Shown here in pieces: positions 1-8,885 of a stretch of 64,000 nucleotides of DNA. Origin of the DNA: an uncultured Sunxiuqinia sp. (GTDB taxonomy: Bacteria > Bacteroidota > Bacteroidia > Bacteroidales > Prolixibacteraceae); NCBI RefSeq assembly GCF_963678245.1, contig NZ_OY782770.1, positions 1 through 64,000 on the forward strand. The letters are read 5' to 3'. Numbering within the stretch: the stretch's first letter is position 1; each line of letters begins with the position of its first letter. Below the pieces are notes generated by a model. It saw only the letters and a program-made list of their open reading frames with translations, made no database searches and was not told where the DNA came from. The translations under genes and the position numbers were made by a program.

Positions 1-1425
1 ATTGCAAAAAATACATTAGCCAATATAACTTCATTTAGTATCCCTAATCAAATTGGAAATACAGAGATAAGTGAAGCAAATAGAACCATTTCGGTAACTT
101 TACCCTATGGCTCATCAGCGAACAATTTAATTGCAACATTTTCTTTATCGGCAGGAGCAACTGCAAAGGTTGGAACAACGGTTCAAACATCGGGGACAAC
201 TGCAAATGATTTTACTTCGCCTGTAGTTTATACAATAACTTCTGAGGATGGATTAACAACAAAAAACTGGACAATTAATGTTACTATTGCAAAGAATACG
301 TTAGCGAATATAATATCATTTAGTATTCCAAATCAAACAGGAAGTTCTGTAATAAATGAAGAAGACAGAACCATATTGGTAACTCTACCCTATGGCACAT
401 CAGCAAATAATTTAGTAGCAATATATACTTTATCGGCAGGAGCAACCGCAAAGGTTGGAACAATAGTTCAAACATCGGGGACAACTGCAAATGATTTTAC
501 TTCGCCTGTAGTTTATGCAATAATTTCCGAGGATGGATTAACAATAAAAAACTGGACAGTTAATGTTACTATTGCAAAGAATACGTTAGCGAATATAATA
601 TCATTTAGTATTCCAAATCAAACAGGAAATACAGTGATAAATGAAGAAGACAGAACCATATCGGTAACTCTACCCTATGGCACATCAGCAAATAATTTAA
701 TTGCAACGTTTTCTGTATCGGCAGGAGCCACGGCTAAAATTGGAACAACGGTTCAAACATCGGGGACAACTGCAAATGATTTTACTTCGCCTGTAGTTTA
801 TGCAATAACTTCTGAGGATGGATTAACATCAAAAAACTGGACAATTAATGTTACTATTGCAAAGAATATGTTAGCGAATATAACCTCATTTAGTATTCCA
901 AACCTTACAGGAAGTGCGGAAATAAGTGAAGAAGACAGAACCATATTGGTAACTCTACCCTATGGTACATCAGTAAATAATTTAGTAGCAATATATACTT
1001 TATCGGCAGGAGCAACTGCAAAGGTTGGAACGACGATTCAAACATCAGGAATAACTGCAAATGATTTTACTTCGCCTGTAGTTTATGCAATAACTTCTGA
1101 GGATGGATTAACATCAAAAAACTGGACAATTAATGTTACTATTGCAAAGAATACGTTAGCGAATATAACCTCATTTAGTATTCCAAACCTTACAGGAAGT
1201 ACGGAAATAAGTGAAGAAGACAGAACCATATCAGTAACCTTACCCTATGGTACATCAGTAAATAATTTAGTAGCAATATATACTTTATCGGCAGGAGCAA
1301 CCGCAAAGGTTGGAACGACGATTCAAACATCAGGAATAACTGCAAATGATTTTACTTCGCCGGTAGTTTATACAATAACATCGGAGGATGGATTAACATC
1401 AAATAACTGGACCGTTAATGTTTCT
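1..1425 (+). repeat. Five tandem 285-bp coding repeats
   Basis: The phrase attgcaaagaatacg, or a near variant of it, recurs at 1, 286, 571, 856 and 1141, a period of exactly 285 bp (95 codons). Copies differ by scattered substitutions only, with no change in length. The first copy is at the window edge, so the array may extend further upstream. The period keeps the reading frame, so recombination or slippage would change protein length without breaking it. Confidence 0.92.
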
Positions 1426-1704
1426 CAAATAACTGGAGTTAACTCAATTCTAAATTCAATTGAAACTAAGGTTTTTCCTAATCCATCAGAAGGTATATTT
1501 AAACTAAGGTTAAAATCCTCTGAATATGTAAATATCAAGTTTGAAATAATAAATTCTTTAGGAACAATAATTCTAAATAGAAAAGTAAATTTTAGTGGAG
1601 AAAAAGATGAATTAATCGATTTATCTCATGCTTCTAAGGGTATTTATTTTTTGAGAATATGTACCGACAATAGTCAAGAACAATTAAAATTATTACTTAA
1701 ATAA
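1..1704 (+). CDS. Repeat-rich surface protein with type IX sorting signal (5' partial)
   Basis: The frame is open from base 1, so the N-terminus lies outside the window. What remains is five consecutive 95-residue modules, each starting near ANITSFSIPN and containing VTLPYGTSANNL, AGATAKVGT, ANDFTSPVVY and SEDGLTSKNW. These resemble DUF5018-type Ig-like surface modules. The last ~80 residues (from about 1455) have the layout of a Por/type IX C-terminal sorting domain: VFPNPSEGIF, a short beta-rich stretch, GIYFLRI and a basic end. The protein is therefore probably exported through the outer membrane and anchored or released at the surface, perhaps for adhesion. The modules are nearly identical even at DNA level, so copy number may vary. 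The type IX signal is a firm call; the biological role is not known. Confidence 0.85.
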   Translation: MAKNTLANITSFSIPNQIGNTEISEANRTISVTLPYGSSANNLIATFSLSAGATAKVGTTVQTSGTTANDFTSPVVYTITSEDGLTTKNWTINVTIAKNTLANIISFSIPNQTGSSVINEEDRTILVTLPYGTSANNLVAIYTLSAGATAKVGTIVQTSGTTANDFTSPVVYAIISEDGLTIKNWTVNVTIAKNTLANIISFSIPNQTGNTVINEEDRTISVTLPYGTSANNLIATFSVSAGATAKIGTTVQTSGTTANDFTSPVVYAITSEDGLTSKNWTINVTIAKNMLANITSFSIPNLTGSAEISEEDRTILVTLPYGTSVNNLVAIYTLSAGATAKVGTTIQTSGITANDFTSPVVYAITSEDGLTSKNWTINVTIAKNTLANITSFSIPNLTGSTEISEEDRTISVTLPYGTSVNNLVAIYTLSAGATAKVGTTIQTSGITANDFTSPVVYTITSEDGLTSNNWTVNVSQITGVNSILNSIETKVFPNPSEGIFKLRLKSSEYVNIKFEIINSLGTIILNRKVNFSGEKDELIDLSHASKGIYFLRICTDNSQEQLKLLLK

Positions 1705-1780
1705 TTGGTTTAAAACAAACATATTTATATTTAAAATGATTAGTTAAGACTAATAAAACTTTATATAAAAAAGCCCAGTA

Positions 1781-1969
1781 CCTAACAAAAGCTATATTTA
1801 ATGCGGGTTGCAGCGGTTTTTGCAGCTGTGGTTCATTGTTACAACACCGCCAATTCGTCAATGACGATTTGGCTATAAAAACTAAAATATAAATAAACGA
1901 ATTGGCTCAGTGGTAGCCTGACTGTGAAGTATTTCAAAGTCCCGCACTCCACATAGCCAAACCGTTAGC
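1781..1969 (+). repeat. attC-like palindromic cassette boundary 1
   Basis: The left end reads CCTAACaaaAGCTATA and the right end ACATAGCCaaaccGTTAGC, so the outer CCTAAC/GTTAGC and inner AGCTAT/ATAGC stretches are inverted repeats. It is about 60 bp longer than the other copies. The right core is followed after 14 bp by a + strand gene, as at the other boundaries. The function is inferred from structure only. Confidence 0.6.
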
Positions 1970-1983
1970 CATAATTATGAAAA

Positions 1984-2736
1984 ATGATAGAAACGATTAA
2001 CAACATATTCGGAATTGACAACGAGATTTCTGCTCCAATCTTAATCTCATTGATTGTTTTTATCATTGGAAGTTTCGGGAGACTAGCAGTTAATAGTTTT
2101 ATTAATTACTCGACAAGACATCAAATCCGAATTTCCTTTAGAAATATTATAAATGAAATTATACTTAAATCTAGGACTAAATCAAAGCATGTCAACGAAT
2201 TTAGAAATTCATTAAAAATAGACCTCAATGACAATTGGACACTAAAATTTACGAGGATTACATATTTACAACTTGCTTTTAAGCAAGATTTTAATTCAAT
2301 GTATAATTCATTTATTGCTCTTTTCAAATTCCGACTCAAAAGAAAATTACGACAAAAAGCATTTAATAAAGTATGGTCCATTTTAGAAACTCTGCAATTT
2401 ACCGAAAATCGCATTATTAAAGATTTTGAACACTTTGCGACAACATTTAATAAATATGAAACCTCATATTATAAAAATCTTGAAGAGCTAAGACAAGAAA
2501 ATGATGAATTAATGCACCCTTTTATTGGGAGAAAAATACTTAAATCAGATTTCCCTGAAAACGTGTTCAACTATTTAATCGAAAGGGACAAAATTTTCAA
2601 AAGGTGGCAAGATATTGACGAAAAAATGCGAAGACAAAGATTTATTGTTTATGAAAATCTTGTTAATCCGCTATATCAATTGAACCTTAAAAATCAACAA
2701 ATTGACTTGTCCTTGAAACAAAATACAATTTCCTAA
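1984..2736 (+). CDS. Hypothetical membrane-anchored protein, 3' end altered by IS
   Basis: A 250-residue protein that I do not recognise. Residues ~17-37 (APILISLIVFIIGSFGRLAV) form one membrane segment; the rest is charged and helical, rich in Lys, Arg, Asn and Phe, probably cytoplasmic. It starts 14 bp after a cassette-boundary core. Its stop codon (2734-2736) lies inside the first copy of the IS110 left-end repeat, which begins at 2732. The natural C-terminus has therefore probably been replaced: the gene may once have run on and been truncated by the insertion, or it may lose only a few residues. Role unknown. Confidence 0.65.
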   Translation: MIETINNIFGIDNEISAPILISLIVFIIGSFGRLAVNSFINYSTRHQIRISFRNIINEIILKSRTKSKHVNEFRNSLKIDLNDNWTLKFTRITYLQLAFKQDFNSMYNSFIALFKFRLKRKLRQKAFNKVWSILETLQFTENRIIKDFEHFATTFNKYETSYYKNLEELRQENDELMHPFIGRKILKSDFPENVFNYLIERDKIFKRWQDIDEKMRRQRFIVYENLVNPLYQLNLKNQQIDLSLKQNTIS

Positions 2737-2987
2737 GTTTACATTTTCTTATCTTTTATCAATAAACAGAAAGAACGAAAGAGTGGAGTAAGGTTGAGTT
2801 ACAATTTAGGCCATCAGAGCCTGTCAACAAAGATTATCACCACTCTTTTACTACTGCAACCTAAGTTTACATTTTCTTATCTTTTATCAATAAACAGAAA
2901 GAACGAAAGAGTGGAGTAAGGTTGAGTTACAATTTAGGCCATCAGAGCCTGTCAACAAAGATTATCACCACTCTTTTACTACTGCAA
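2732..2987 (+). ncRNA. Tandemly duplicated IS110 left end, probable bridge-RNA region
   Basis: Two direct copies of 128 bp (2732-2859 and 2860-2987) appear identical. Each copy contains the inverted repeat AAAGAGTGG / CCACTCTTT (2778-2786 with 2840-2848, and again 128 bp later) enclosing a smaller AGGC/GCCT hairpin. A nested structure just upstream of an IS110 transposase is where bridge RNAs are encoded in this family. The duplication itself is seen; the RNA assignment is inferred from family knowledge. A third small hairpin (GGCT/AGCC near 3003-3013) follows before the transposase. Confidence 0.55.
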
Positions 2988-3061
2988 TACGATCAGTTCT
3001 CTGGGCTAAAAGCCTGTTTTTAGGTTGCTATATTACCGTAGATTCGTTCTTTCATAATCTA

Positions 3062-4039
3062 ATGGTTATGTATAAAAGTAAACATTTTATTGGAGTTGAC
3101 ATCTCAAAAGAGACATTCGATGTATGGGATTTATCAACAGGGCATCATTGTTACAGTAATGATTCAAAGGGTTTTCGCTTGTTTTACAAATTAATGAAGT
3201 CCAACACTCATTGCGTGATGGAATCAACCGGAAGTTATTACCAACAGCTTGCCGTTTTCCTCTACCAAAAAGGGATTGAAGTTTCTGTGGTAAATCCTTT
3301 AACCATTAAACGTTTTATTCAGATGAAGCTGCAGCAGAATAAAACCGATAAGAGTGATGCTCGAATGATTGCATTGTTTGCACAGGAACAGCCACTTAAA
3401 CAATGGATTCCGGAACCTGAATACATCGAAAAGAGTAAGCAGCTTCAGAAAGTTGTAGTGTTATATTTAAAGCAGAATACAGCCTTAAAGAACCATATCC
3501 AGGGACTGGAAAGCAGGGGTGTTAAAACGGGCAGGATTATCACTTCATTGAAACGTCAGCTACGTCATGTTAAGGATGAGATTGTCCTTTTGGAACAGGA
3601 GATTGAAGTGCTTATAAAACAATACGATGGTGATTTATTGAGCAATATAACTTCTATTCCCGGAGTGGGAAAAAAGACTGCAGTTTACCTGATAATTATG
3701 AGTAATGGCTTTCGGAACTTCGATAACTACCGTCAGGTATCCGCATTCTTTGGACTGGCTCCTACGGAACATACTTCAGGTACAAGTATAAACGGGCAGT
3801 CCCGAATCAGTAAACGGGGCAATCCGAATATGCGCAACCATTTGTTTATGTGCAGTTTTACAGCCAGTAAATGCAATCCTCAGTGCCATGCATTGTATCA
3901 ACGAATTGTAAACAAAGGAAAGTCAAAAAAGCTAGCTTTAATTGCTGTATGCAACAAATTGGTCAAACAAGCTTTTGCCATTGCCAAATCAGGGATACCA
4001 TACGATCCGGCCTATCGAAGTACCATCGTCGGTCAATAA
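3062..4039 (+). CDS. IS110 family transposase
   Basis: A 325-residue recombinase, close to the usual IS110 length. The N-terminal DEDD (RuvC-like) domain shows FIGVDISKETFDVW (first Asp), VMESTGSYY (Glu) and NKTDKSDARMIA (later acidic pair). The C-terminal Tnp2 (IS116/IS110/IS902) domain shows SIPGVGKKTA, a helix-hairpin-helix-like segment, and GQSRISKRGNPNMRNHLF, which carries the expected catalytic serine. All catalytic residues appear intact, so the enzyme may be active. ATG 3062 is used; ATG 3068 is equally possible. The protein would act with a bridge RNA from the adjacent non-coding end. Confidence 0.95.
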   Translation: MVMYKSKHFIGVDISKETFDVWDLSTGHHCYSNDSKGFRLFYKLMKSNTHCVMESTGSYYQQLAVFLYQKGIEVSVVNPLTIKRFIQMKLQQNKTDKSDARMIALFAQEQPLKQWIPEPEYIEKSKQLQKVVVLYLKQNTALKNHIQGLESRGVKTGRIITSLKRQLRHVKDEIVLLEQEIEVLIKQYDGDLLSNITSIPGVGKKTAVYLIIMSNGFRNFDNYRQVSAFFGLAPTEHTSGTSINGQSRISKRGNPNMRNHLFMCSFTASKCNPQCHALYQRIVNKGKSKKLALIAVCNKLVKQAFAIAKSGIPYDPAYRSTIVGQ

Positions 4040-4139
4040 TTTTTCTTTGGGAACAGCCCCCAAAAAAACAGGGTGTTTTAAATCAAAAATTATGGGTTTT
4101 TATTTGTTTTTAAGCTCAGTTCTTTGTTAACGGTTGTTT

Positions 4140-4468
4140 TTATATTATACAATTTCTTATCTCTGTCAAAAAACTTTGTCTTTGATTTTTTAAATCCACA
4201 TATATTGAAATTGGATTCTGTACTTTAAAGTTTTTCATTTTAGTTTTATTTGATTTTTCATTAAAATAGAGCCAAGTAAATGAACCAGCAATTAAAGGAA
4301 AAAGAGTTATTTCATTTTGTATAAATGGTATACCGAAGTTTGCACTTAACCAATGCTTTCTTGAATTTTCAGCAAGTTTTCTGATAGTTGTCCATTCACT
4401 TTCTGCTTTTTTCAATTCTTCAATAAACCCTTCATTTAAATCTCTATAGTGCCTCTCGTCAATGTCAT
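4140..4468 (-). pseudogene. Hypothetical cassette gene, reverse oriented, probably frameshifted
   Basis: A minus-strand frame of 91 codons (4415-4140) reads well as protein (ESEWTTIRKLAENSRKHWL) but has no ATG. An ATG at 4468 is in another frame, and one extra T in the short T-run near 4434-4436 would join the two into a protein of about 109 residues. I do not recognise it. It is the only sizeable gene of the cassette region on the minus strand. It lies between the IS right end and the boundary at 4483, so it may share a cassette with the gene at 1984. The reading is tentative. Confidence 0.35.
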
Positions 4469-4482
4469 TTATATTGATGTTG

Positions 4483-4612
4483 CTTAGGAAGTGTAAATTG
4501 CATTGCGGGGTTTGTGCGGTGTCGTTCGCTGGATTCTCGCAACATCGTTCTGTCCTGCCGGACAGGAACGAGCTCCGAAATCCGCAACGACAACTTACAA
4601 GTGACCGTTAGC
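4483..4612 (+). repeat. attC-like palindromic cassette boundary 2
   Basis: The right end is CTTACAagtgacCGTTAGC and the left end carries GTGTAA, so GTGTAA/TTACA are inverted repeats, although the left core (tgcttagg) is degenerate. The centre holds an inner hairpin, GTTCTGTCC tgcc GGACAGGAAC, and the GCGGGGTTTGTGCGG phrase shared with other copies. A + strand gene starts 27 bp after the core. Confidence 0.65.
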
Positions 4613-4639
4613 GCCAAGGCTGAATCAAGAACTTATTAA

Positions 4640-6329
4640 ATGAAATACACTAACATAAATATACCAGAATTCAATAGACTGCTTAATCAAGGTGGAGAAA
4701 TAAAAGGGTTAAAAATTGCAGAGGAAATTGAAATCATAAATAGAGGTTTTAAAAAGATAAAACTTTCAAATTGCATTTTTGAGGAGACAATAAATGTCAA
4801 AAAACCAACTTTTTCGAAGAGCTTGAATTCGAAAACTGTGAATTTAAATGTGATGTGTATTTTAAAGAAATCGAGTTTTTAAAGACTGCAATGCAGAAAA
4901 GAGTATCAATTTCATAAATGCATCTTTTAATGTTTTTGAAATTGAAAATTTCCACTGTGACAAATTGATATTTAAAGGAGATGTTCAGTCAATAGTAAAT
5001 GAAGACGGTGAAATTCATCTTGTTGGAGGTAGTTATAAAAATGTTAGCTTTCCTGCGAAAGAGATAAACTGTTCTTTAAAACTGAGTTCTTCAAAAATAC
5101 ACGATTTAAGTTTCACAAGAGCGAACGTAAATAAATCCATTTCATTTGATGATAATCTTGAAATTGATAATCTATTTTTCGAATCAACAAATCTCTATGA
5201 CAGGTGGGACTTTTATGAGTGTTCTATTTGGGAAACCAACTATCTTCATAAATCGAATTTTTATGAACAAGTAGTAATTCGAAAAGAAAGTCATAATCCA
5301 AGACTAACTCTCGCGAATGTCTATGCAAAACAAAATTTTAGCATAGATTATGCTTCAAACATTGAATCTTTAGACATCTCTGATTGTAGATTTGATAGCA
5401 ACTTCAACTTATATTGCTATGAGCAAGATATCGATTATGAATCAAATGGAATAATGTGTAACATTTCAGGTGTTATTCATGGAAATGCAGTTTTTGAGAA
5501 TGTTCCAATTACTCATTTATCGATTGGTGCGGTCAATTTTGGCAACCTTACCTTCAATAGGATTAGAACTAAACTGATATTTCTCCAATATTTTCACAAT
5601 AATAATAAATTGACAATCAGTAACATTGTTCTTGACAAAAATTACAATCTATTGCTAATTTATGATTCGAACATTAATGATACTGAGTTCATAAATATAA
5701 ATTTCAAGAAATTTGATGAAGTTGTAATAGCAAAAAGTAATGTAAGTAACATATTACTTTCCAACTCTTTATTTCCCCGTAAAATTCAAACTGAGACAAA
5801 ATTGCCAACTCTTGGATATAAAATAGAGCCACATGAAAATATTAATAAAAACATGTACTACAGGGAAACTTACAGGCAGCTTAAACTTGCAATGGAGAAA
5901 CAAGGTAATAGAAATCTAGCCTTGCAATTTAAAGCAAAAGAAATGCATCATCTTCGCAAAGAACTAAAAATTGGTTGGGATAAAACTTTACTATACCTGA
6001 ATTTCATTTCTAATAATCATGGAATAAGCTGGATAAGAGGAATCATTTTCACAATTGCAATTGGATACGTATTTTTCTGCATTTACAATTCAACGCTCTC
6101 TGACCAATACTTTTATTGGGATATAAACAGTTCAAGAGAACAAACAAAAGAAGCTTTTATATTTGGACTTAATCATTTTTCAAGCTTTATTGCATCTTTT
6201 CCTAAATTAAGACTTGATGACAATTCAAATACTTGGCAGACTAATCTAAGTGTACTTGCTTCAAGAATTTTTATTGGATATGGAATTTATCAAACTATTA
6301 CTTCATTTAGAAAATATGGAGGAAAATAA
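4640..6329 (+). pseudogene. Pentapeptide-like membrane protein with two homopolymer frameshifts
   Basis: Three reading frames connect. Codons from 4640 run to the six-A run at 4799-4804. The next frame (FFEELEFENCEFKCD) runs to the five-T run at 4876-4880. The third frame (FKDCNAEKSINFINASF) continues to the stop at 6329. One extra base in each run restores about 562 codons. The N-terminal two thirds has loose pentapeptide-type repeats (SNCIF, ENCEF, NASF, SDCRF). A linker follows (YRQLKLAMEKQGNRNLALQFKAKEM in part), then three hydrophobic helices from about 6040 to the end, giving a C-terminal membrane anchor. Function unknown. It could be a real pseudogene or two sequencing errors. It occupies a cassette alone. 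Confidence 0.75.
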
Positions 6330-6338
6330 AGCCCAGGC

Positions 6339-6468
6339 GCTAACACGTGGTATAAGGCATGGCTGGGTTTGTGCGGATTCGACAAGTCGAATCTCGTCCC
6401 AACCTCAGTTTCGGTCGGACACTCAGACTCTCGTCTGACTGTCACGACCTCATACCACCACCGTTAGC
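6339..6468 (+). repeat. attC-like palindromic cassette boundary 3
   Basis: This is the clearest copy: left GCTAACacGTGGTAT and right ATACCACcaccGTTAGC are perfect inverted repeats (6 + 7 bp) about 100 bp apart. Inside lie further small palindromes (attcgacaagtcgaat; cagactctcgtctg). The layout of outer core, spacer, inner arm and folded centre matches the general plan of integron attC sites. The cores are six bases, not the seven of the textbook consensus. Confidence 0.7.
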
Positions 6469-6525
6469 AACCATATTGAAAAGAGATAAACAAACAATAA
6501 GAATTTTAATAAAACATTTTAAATC

Positions 6526-6789
6526 ATGACAATTACGAAGTTCCTTGACTCTTATAAAAATTTAATTTTCTCAGCCATGACATTCTATGTTGGTATTAAA
6601 ATGATTATAAATCATGAAAGCAAATTTCTTACAGGGCTGTTTATCCTGACAATATCGTTTGGATTTTTATTGAACTTTATTTCTTCAAAAACAAAGAATC
6701 AACAATTGACCAAATGGCTAAAATATCTAACCTATCTGATAGTCATTCTTATTGTTGTATATCTCGTTATCGAGTGGTTTATAATTTAA
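6526..6789 (+). CDS. Small membrane protein, three helices
   Basis: An 87-residue protein that is mostly hydrophobic: helices at about residues 14-27 (IFSAMTFYVGIKMI), 36-52 (TGLFILTISFGFLLNFI) and 67-87 (YLTYLIVILIVVYLVIEWF), separated by short Lys-rich loops. No catalytic motif is visible and I do not recognise the family. It is the first gene after boundary 3 and lies 9 bp before the lipoprotein gene at 6799, so the two probably form one transcript. It may be an inner-membrane accessory of that lipoprotein; this is only a context guess. Confidence 0.65.
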   Translation: MTITKFLDSYKNLIFSAMTFYVGIKMIINHESKFLTGLFILTISFGFLLNFISSKTKNQQLTKWLKYLTYLIVILIVVYLVIEWFII

Positions 6790-6798
6790 GCAAAGACA

Positions 6799-7445
6799 AT
6801 GAAAACAAAAATGAATAGAACTATAAGTACTTGTTTCATTTTTTTACTTTTTGCTTGCAGCTCTGATAATCAAAAAAAGAAAAATTCAGATGATTCAGTT
6901 TATTCTCATGAAATACTGAAAACTGCAAATTACCATAGATTTATTCTTATCAGAGGCGACAAATTAAAATCAGCAGAGGAAAAGCTTAAGGAATTTGGAC
7001 AGCTTTCAGCGCCAGAAAATCAAAAAATATATCATTTTTCAAAAGCCCAATTGGAGACTGGACAGCGATAAAAATTCCATCCGACATGAATGACTATTTT
7101 CTTTATCATGTTTTAGTTTATTGGTTTCTTGGCTTTCCGCCAGAGGATAATAACTATGCTGACAAAGTGATTGGAATTTCATTGGATAAATCTGACAAAT
7201 CCGATTATATAGTTTATAACGACTATTCATTGGAAAAAGAACTGAATAAGCGGGACGAATTGTTTGGGGTATTTAAGAATAACAAGAAGTTCATTTTAAA
7301 TATTCCGCAGGACAGTTTTATCGTTAGTAAAAGCAACAAAATACTTGACTTTAAAGCCATCATTGATAAAAATAAACTCGAATTAAACTCGTTGAGAAAT
7401 GGAGACTTAAAATTCAAGAAATTTGATGTTGTATTTAATGAATAA
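6799..7445 (+). pseudogene. Lipoprotein gene with one homopolymer frameshift
   Basis: The first frame (6799-7071) begins with a lipoprotein signal peptide (ISTCFIFLLFACSSD, lipobox Cys at about residue 20) and reads well up to YHFSK. There the four-A run at about 7038-7041 appears one base short. In the next frame the protein continues SPIGDWTAIKIPSDMNDYF and runs to 7445, giving about 215 residues in total. The mature part is hydrophilic and shows no family that I recognise. The second half has no sensible start of its own, which supports a single gene. It could be a sequencing error or a recent mutation. Confidence 0.75.
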
Positions 7446-7457
7446 TAAAATACGGTT

Positions 7458-7586
7458 GGTAACACGGTACATATTGCAAGGCGGGGTTCGGTGGTACGCC
7501 AACTGCGGATTTCGAAGAGCGTTCCGTGTCCTTCGGACAGGAACGCTCTTCGAAATCCGCCCCGACAACATGTACCAACCGTTGGC
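7458..7586 (+). repeat. attC-like boundary 4 with a 21-bp perfect stem
   Basis: The outer parts are GGTAAC/GTTGGC-like cores and GGTACA/TGTACC arms. The centre is a perfect 21-bp inverted repeat: the arm at 7505-7525 (GCGGATTTCGAAGAGCGTTC plus C) pairs with 7540-7560. The 14-base loop itself contains a 5-bp stem (TGTCC ttc GGACA). The left arm is nearly identical to that of the copy at 9953. Confidence 0.7.
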
Positions 7587-7696
7587 GGTAATATCTCAAA
7601 ATCGTCATTCCATAATTATAAATCAGCTTCAATTAAAAAAACACTAATAAAGTGTGATAATTTGCAATTTTCGGAACTAATTAAGTAAAAAACATT

Positions 7697-8188
7697 TTGT
7701 TTGATAATTTCTATAAAACGTCAATTTTACCTTTTGCCACAATTATAATAAAGATTTGTAAGGCATATACTAATACAGAGGAAGATTTTGAGGACTACTA
7801 TCAGGAAGTTTGTCTGCAAATTTGGAAAAGCAGAAATAACTTTTCAAAACAAGCAAAATGGTCAACATGGGTTTATAAGGTATCACTCAACACCTGCCTA
7901 ACATTACTAAAGAAGAAAAAGAACAATGAGTACCTTTTTGCTTCGGATTTCAACTCTTTCGACATCAACGAAAAAAACCAAGCCTTTAGTGATGAGGTAT
8001 TTAACGAGCTTTATAATGCTATTAAGCTTCTCTCGGAAGTAGATAGAGCAGTAATTCTACTCTATTTGGAAGAGAAACCATACAAAGAAGTCGCTGAAAT
8101 TATTGGGACTTCACCAAGCAATATCAGTACACGAGTTGATCGAATTAAAAAACGTTTAAAAATAATATTAAATGGAAAAATCAATTGA
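7697..8188 (+). CDS. ECF-type RNA polymerase sigma factor
   Basis: A 163-residue sigma-70 family protein. Region 2 is at about residues 25-65 (EEDFEDYYQEVCLQIWKS, then WSTWVYKVSLNTCL). Region 4 is at about 110-155 (LSEVDRAVILLYLEEKPYKE, then AEIIGTSPSNISTRVDRIKK), a helix-turn-helix that would bind the -35 region. The only available start in frame is TTG at 7697, so the N-terminus is uncertain. It overlaps the next gene by 17 bp, a strong sign of translational coupling to a membrane partner. It is the first gene after boundary 4. Target promoters are not identifiable here. Confidence 0.85.
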   Translation: MFDNFYKTSILPFATIIIKICKAYTNTEEDFEDYYQEVCLQIWKSRNNFSKQAKWSTWVYKVSLNTCLTLLKKKKNNEYLFASDFNSFDINEKNQAFSDEVFNELYNAIKLLSEVDRAVILLYLEEKPYKEVAEIIGTSPSNISTRVDRIKKRLKIILNGKIN

Positions 8189-8828
8189 AACAATTTGGAA
8201 AGAAGGTTTTTTGAATAGCGAACCTATTTCTATCCCTAAAATCAACGAGTTGTATAATAGGAAGTCAATTCACGCAATTGACAGGTATATAAGAAGGTTC
8301 AAAATAAATATTCAGTTAATTTTTATAGCATCACTTACTATTCTGGGAATATCATTTCTAATCGGCATCCCAATCATGGGAATCCCTATATTCTTAGTAT
8401 TTAATCTAATGGTAATTGTGGATAAAATTTTATTGAAAAAACAAAAGCGACTTGTAAAAGGAGTAAACTGCTATGAACACCTTACATCTTTTTTAAAATG
8501 GATGGACCTTAAAAACAAATGGAACATTAACTTGGCTAGAATTATGTATCCCGTGATAATTATTTCTATTTTTTTGGGGCAATGGTTTCTAAAAATAGAT
8601 GGAATTACAGTAGGGAATAGGCTTACACAAAGATTATTACAGGTATATCCAGAAATGAACTTTGTATTTGGAATTCCCCTTTTGGGATTGGTTGGTCTTT
8701 TAATAATTGTAACTATGTCTGTGTTTTTTGCTGAAAAACTCTATAGGTGGGATTTAAATATTGGATACGGAACATTATTAAGAAAACTAGAGGAAATTAA
8801 AAACGACATGGAAGGGTTAAGAAAATAA
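8172..8828 (+). CDS. Membrane protein, likely anti-sigma partner
   Basis: A 218-residue protein. The first ~45 residues are soluble (SIETIWKEGFLNSEPISIPK). Paired membrane helices lie at about 50-68 and 70-87, and two more lie near 125-140 and 170-190. A C-terminal coiled tail follows (LLRKLEEIKNDMEG). Its start overlaps the end of the sigma gene, the usual arrangement for sigma/anti-sigma pairs in Bacteroidota. I infer that the cytosolic N-terminus holds the sigma factor. No FecR or zinc anti-sigma motif is visible, so the assignment rests on context. Confidence 0.6.
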   Translation: MEKSIETIWKEGFLNSEPISIPKINELYNRKSIHAIDRYIRRFKINIQLIFIASLTILGISFLIGIPIMGIPIFLVFNLMVIVDKILLKKQKRLVKGVNCYEHLTSFLKWMDLKNKWNINLARIMYPVIIISIFLGQWFLKIDGITVGNRLTQRLLQVYPEMNFVFGIPLLGLVGLLIIVTMSVFFAEKLYRWDLNIGYGTLLRKLEEIKNDMEGLRK

Positions 8829-8885
8829 TCCAAGAAAGTATAGTAACAACAAACACTACTTTGTAGTAATTTTAAAAACAAAATT

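Larger units (their letters stand above)
2732..4135 (+). mobile_element. IS110-family insertion element (right end approximate)
   Basis: The element comprises a duplicated 128-bp left non-coding segment (2732-2987), a further ~75 bp of leader, the transposase gene (3062-4039) and ~95 bp of AT-rich right end. There are no terminal inverted repeats or obvious target duplication, as expected for IS110 elements, which use an RNA-guided DEDD/serine recombinase. The left boundary is set by the first base of the duplicated unit; the right boundary cannot be read from one copy and is placed where the flanking cassette gene seems to begin. It sits inside the first cassette. Confidence 0.75.

Noticed and set aside
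1900-1975. tRNA-like phrase (ggctcagtggtagcc) near 1912
   Set aside because: It resembles a tRNA D-arm but there is no acceptor stem, anticodon arm or T-loop; it is part of the palindromic boundary.
4095-4140. Inverted boundary core (ttaacggttg) at the right end of the IS
   Set aside because: Reads as ccgttaac on the minus strand, but no arms or folded centre accompany it, so it is not counted as a boundary.
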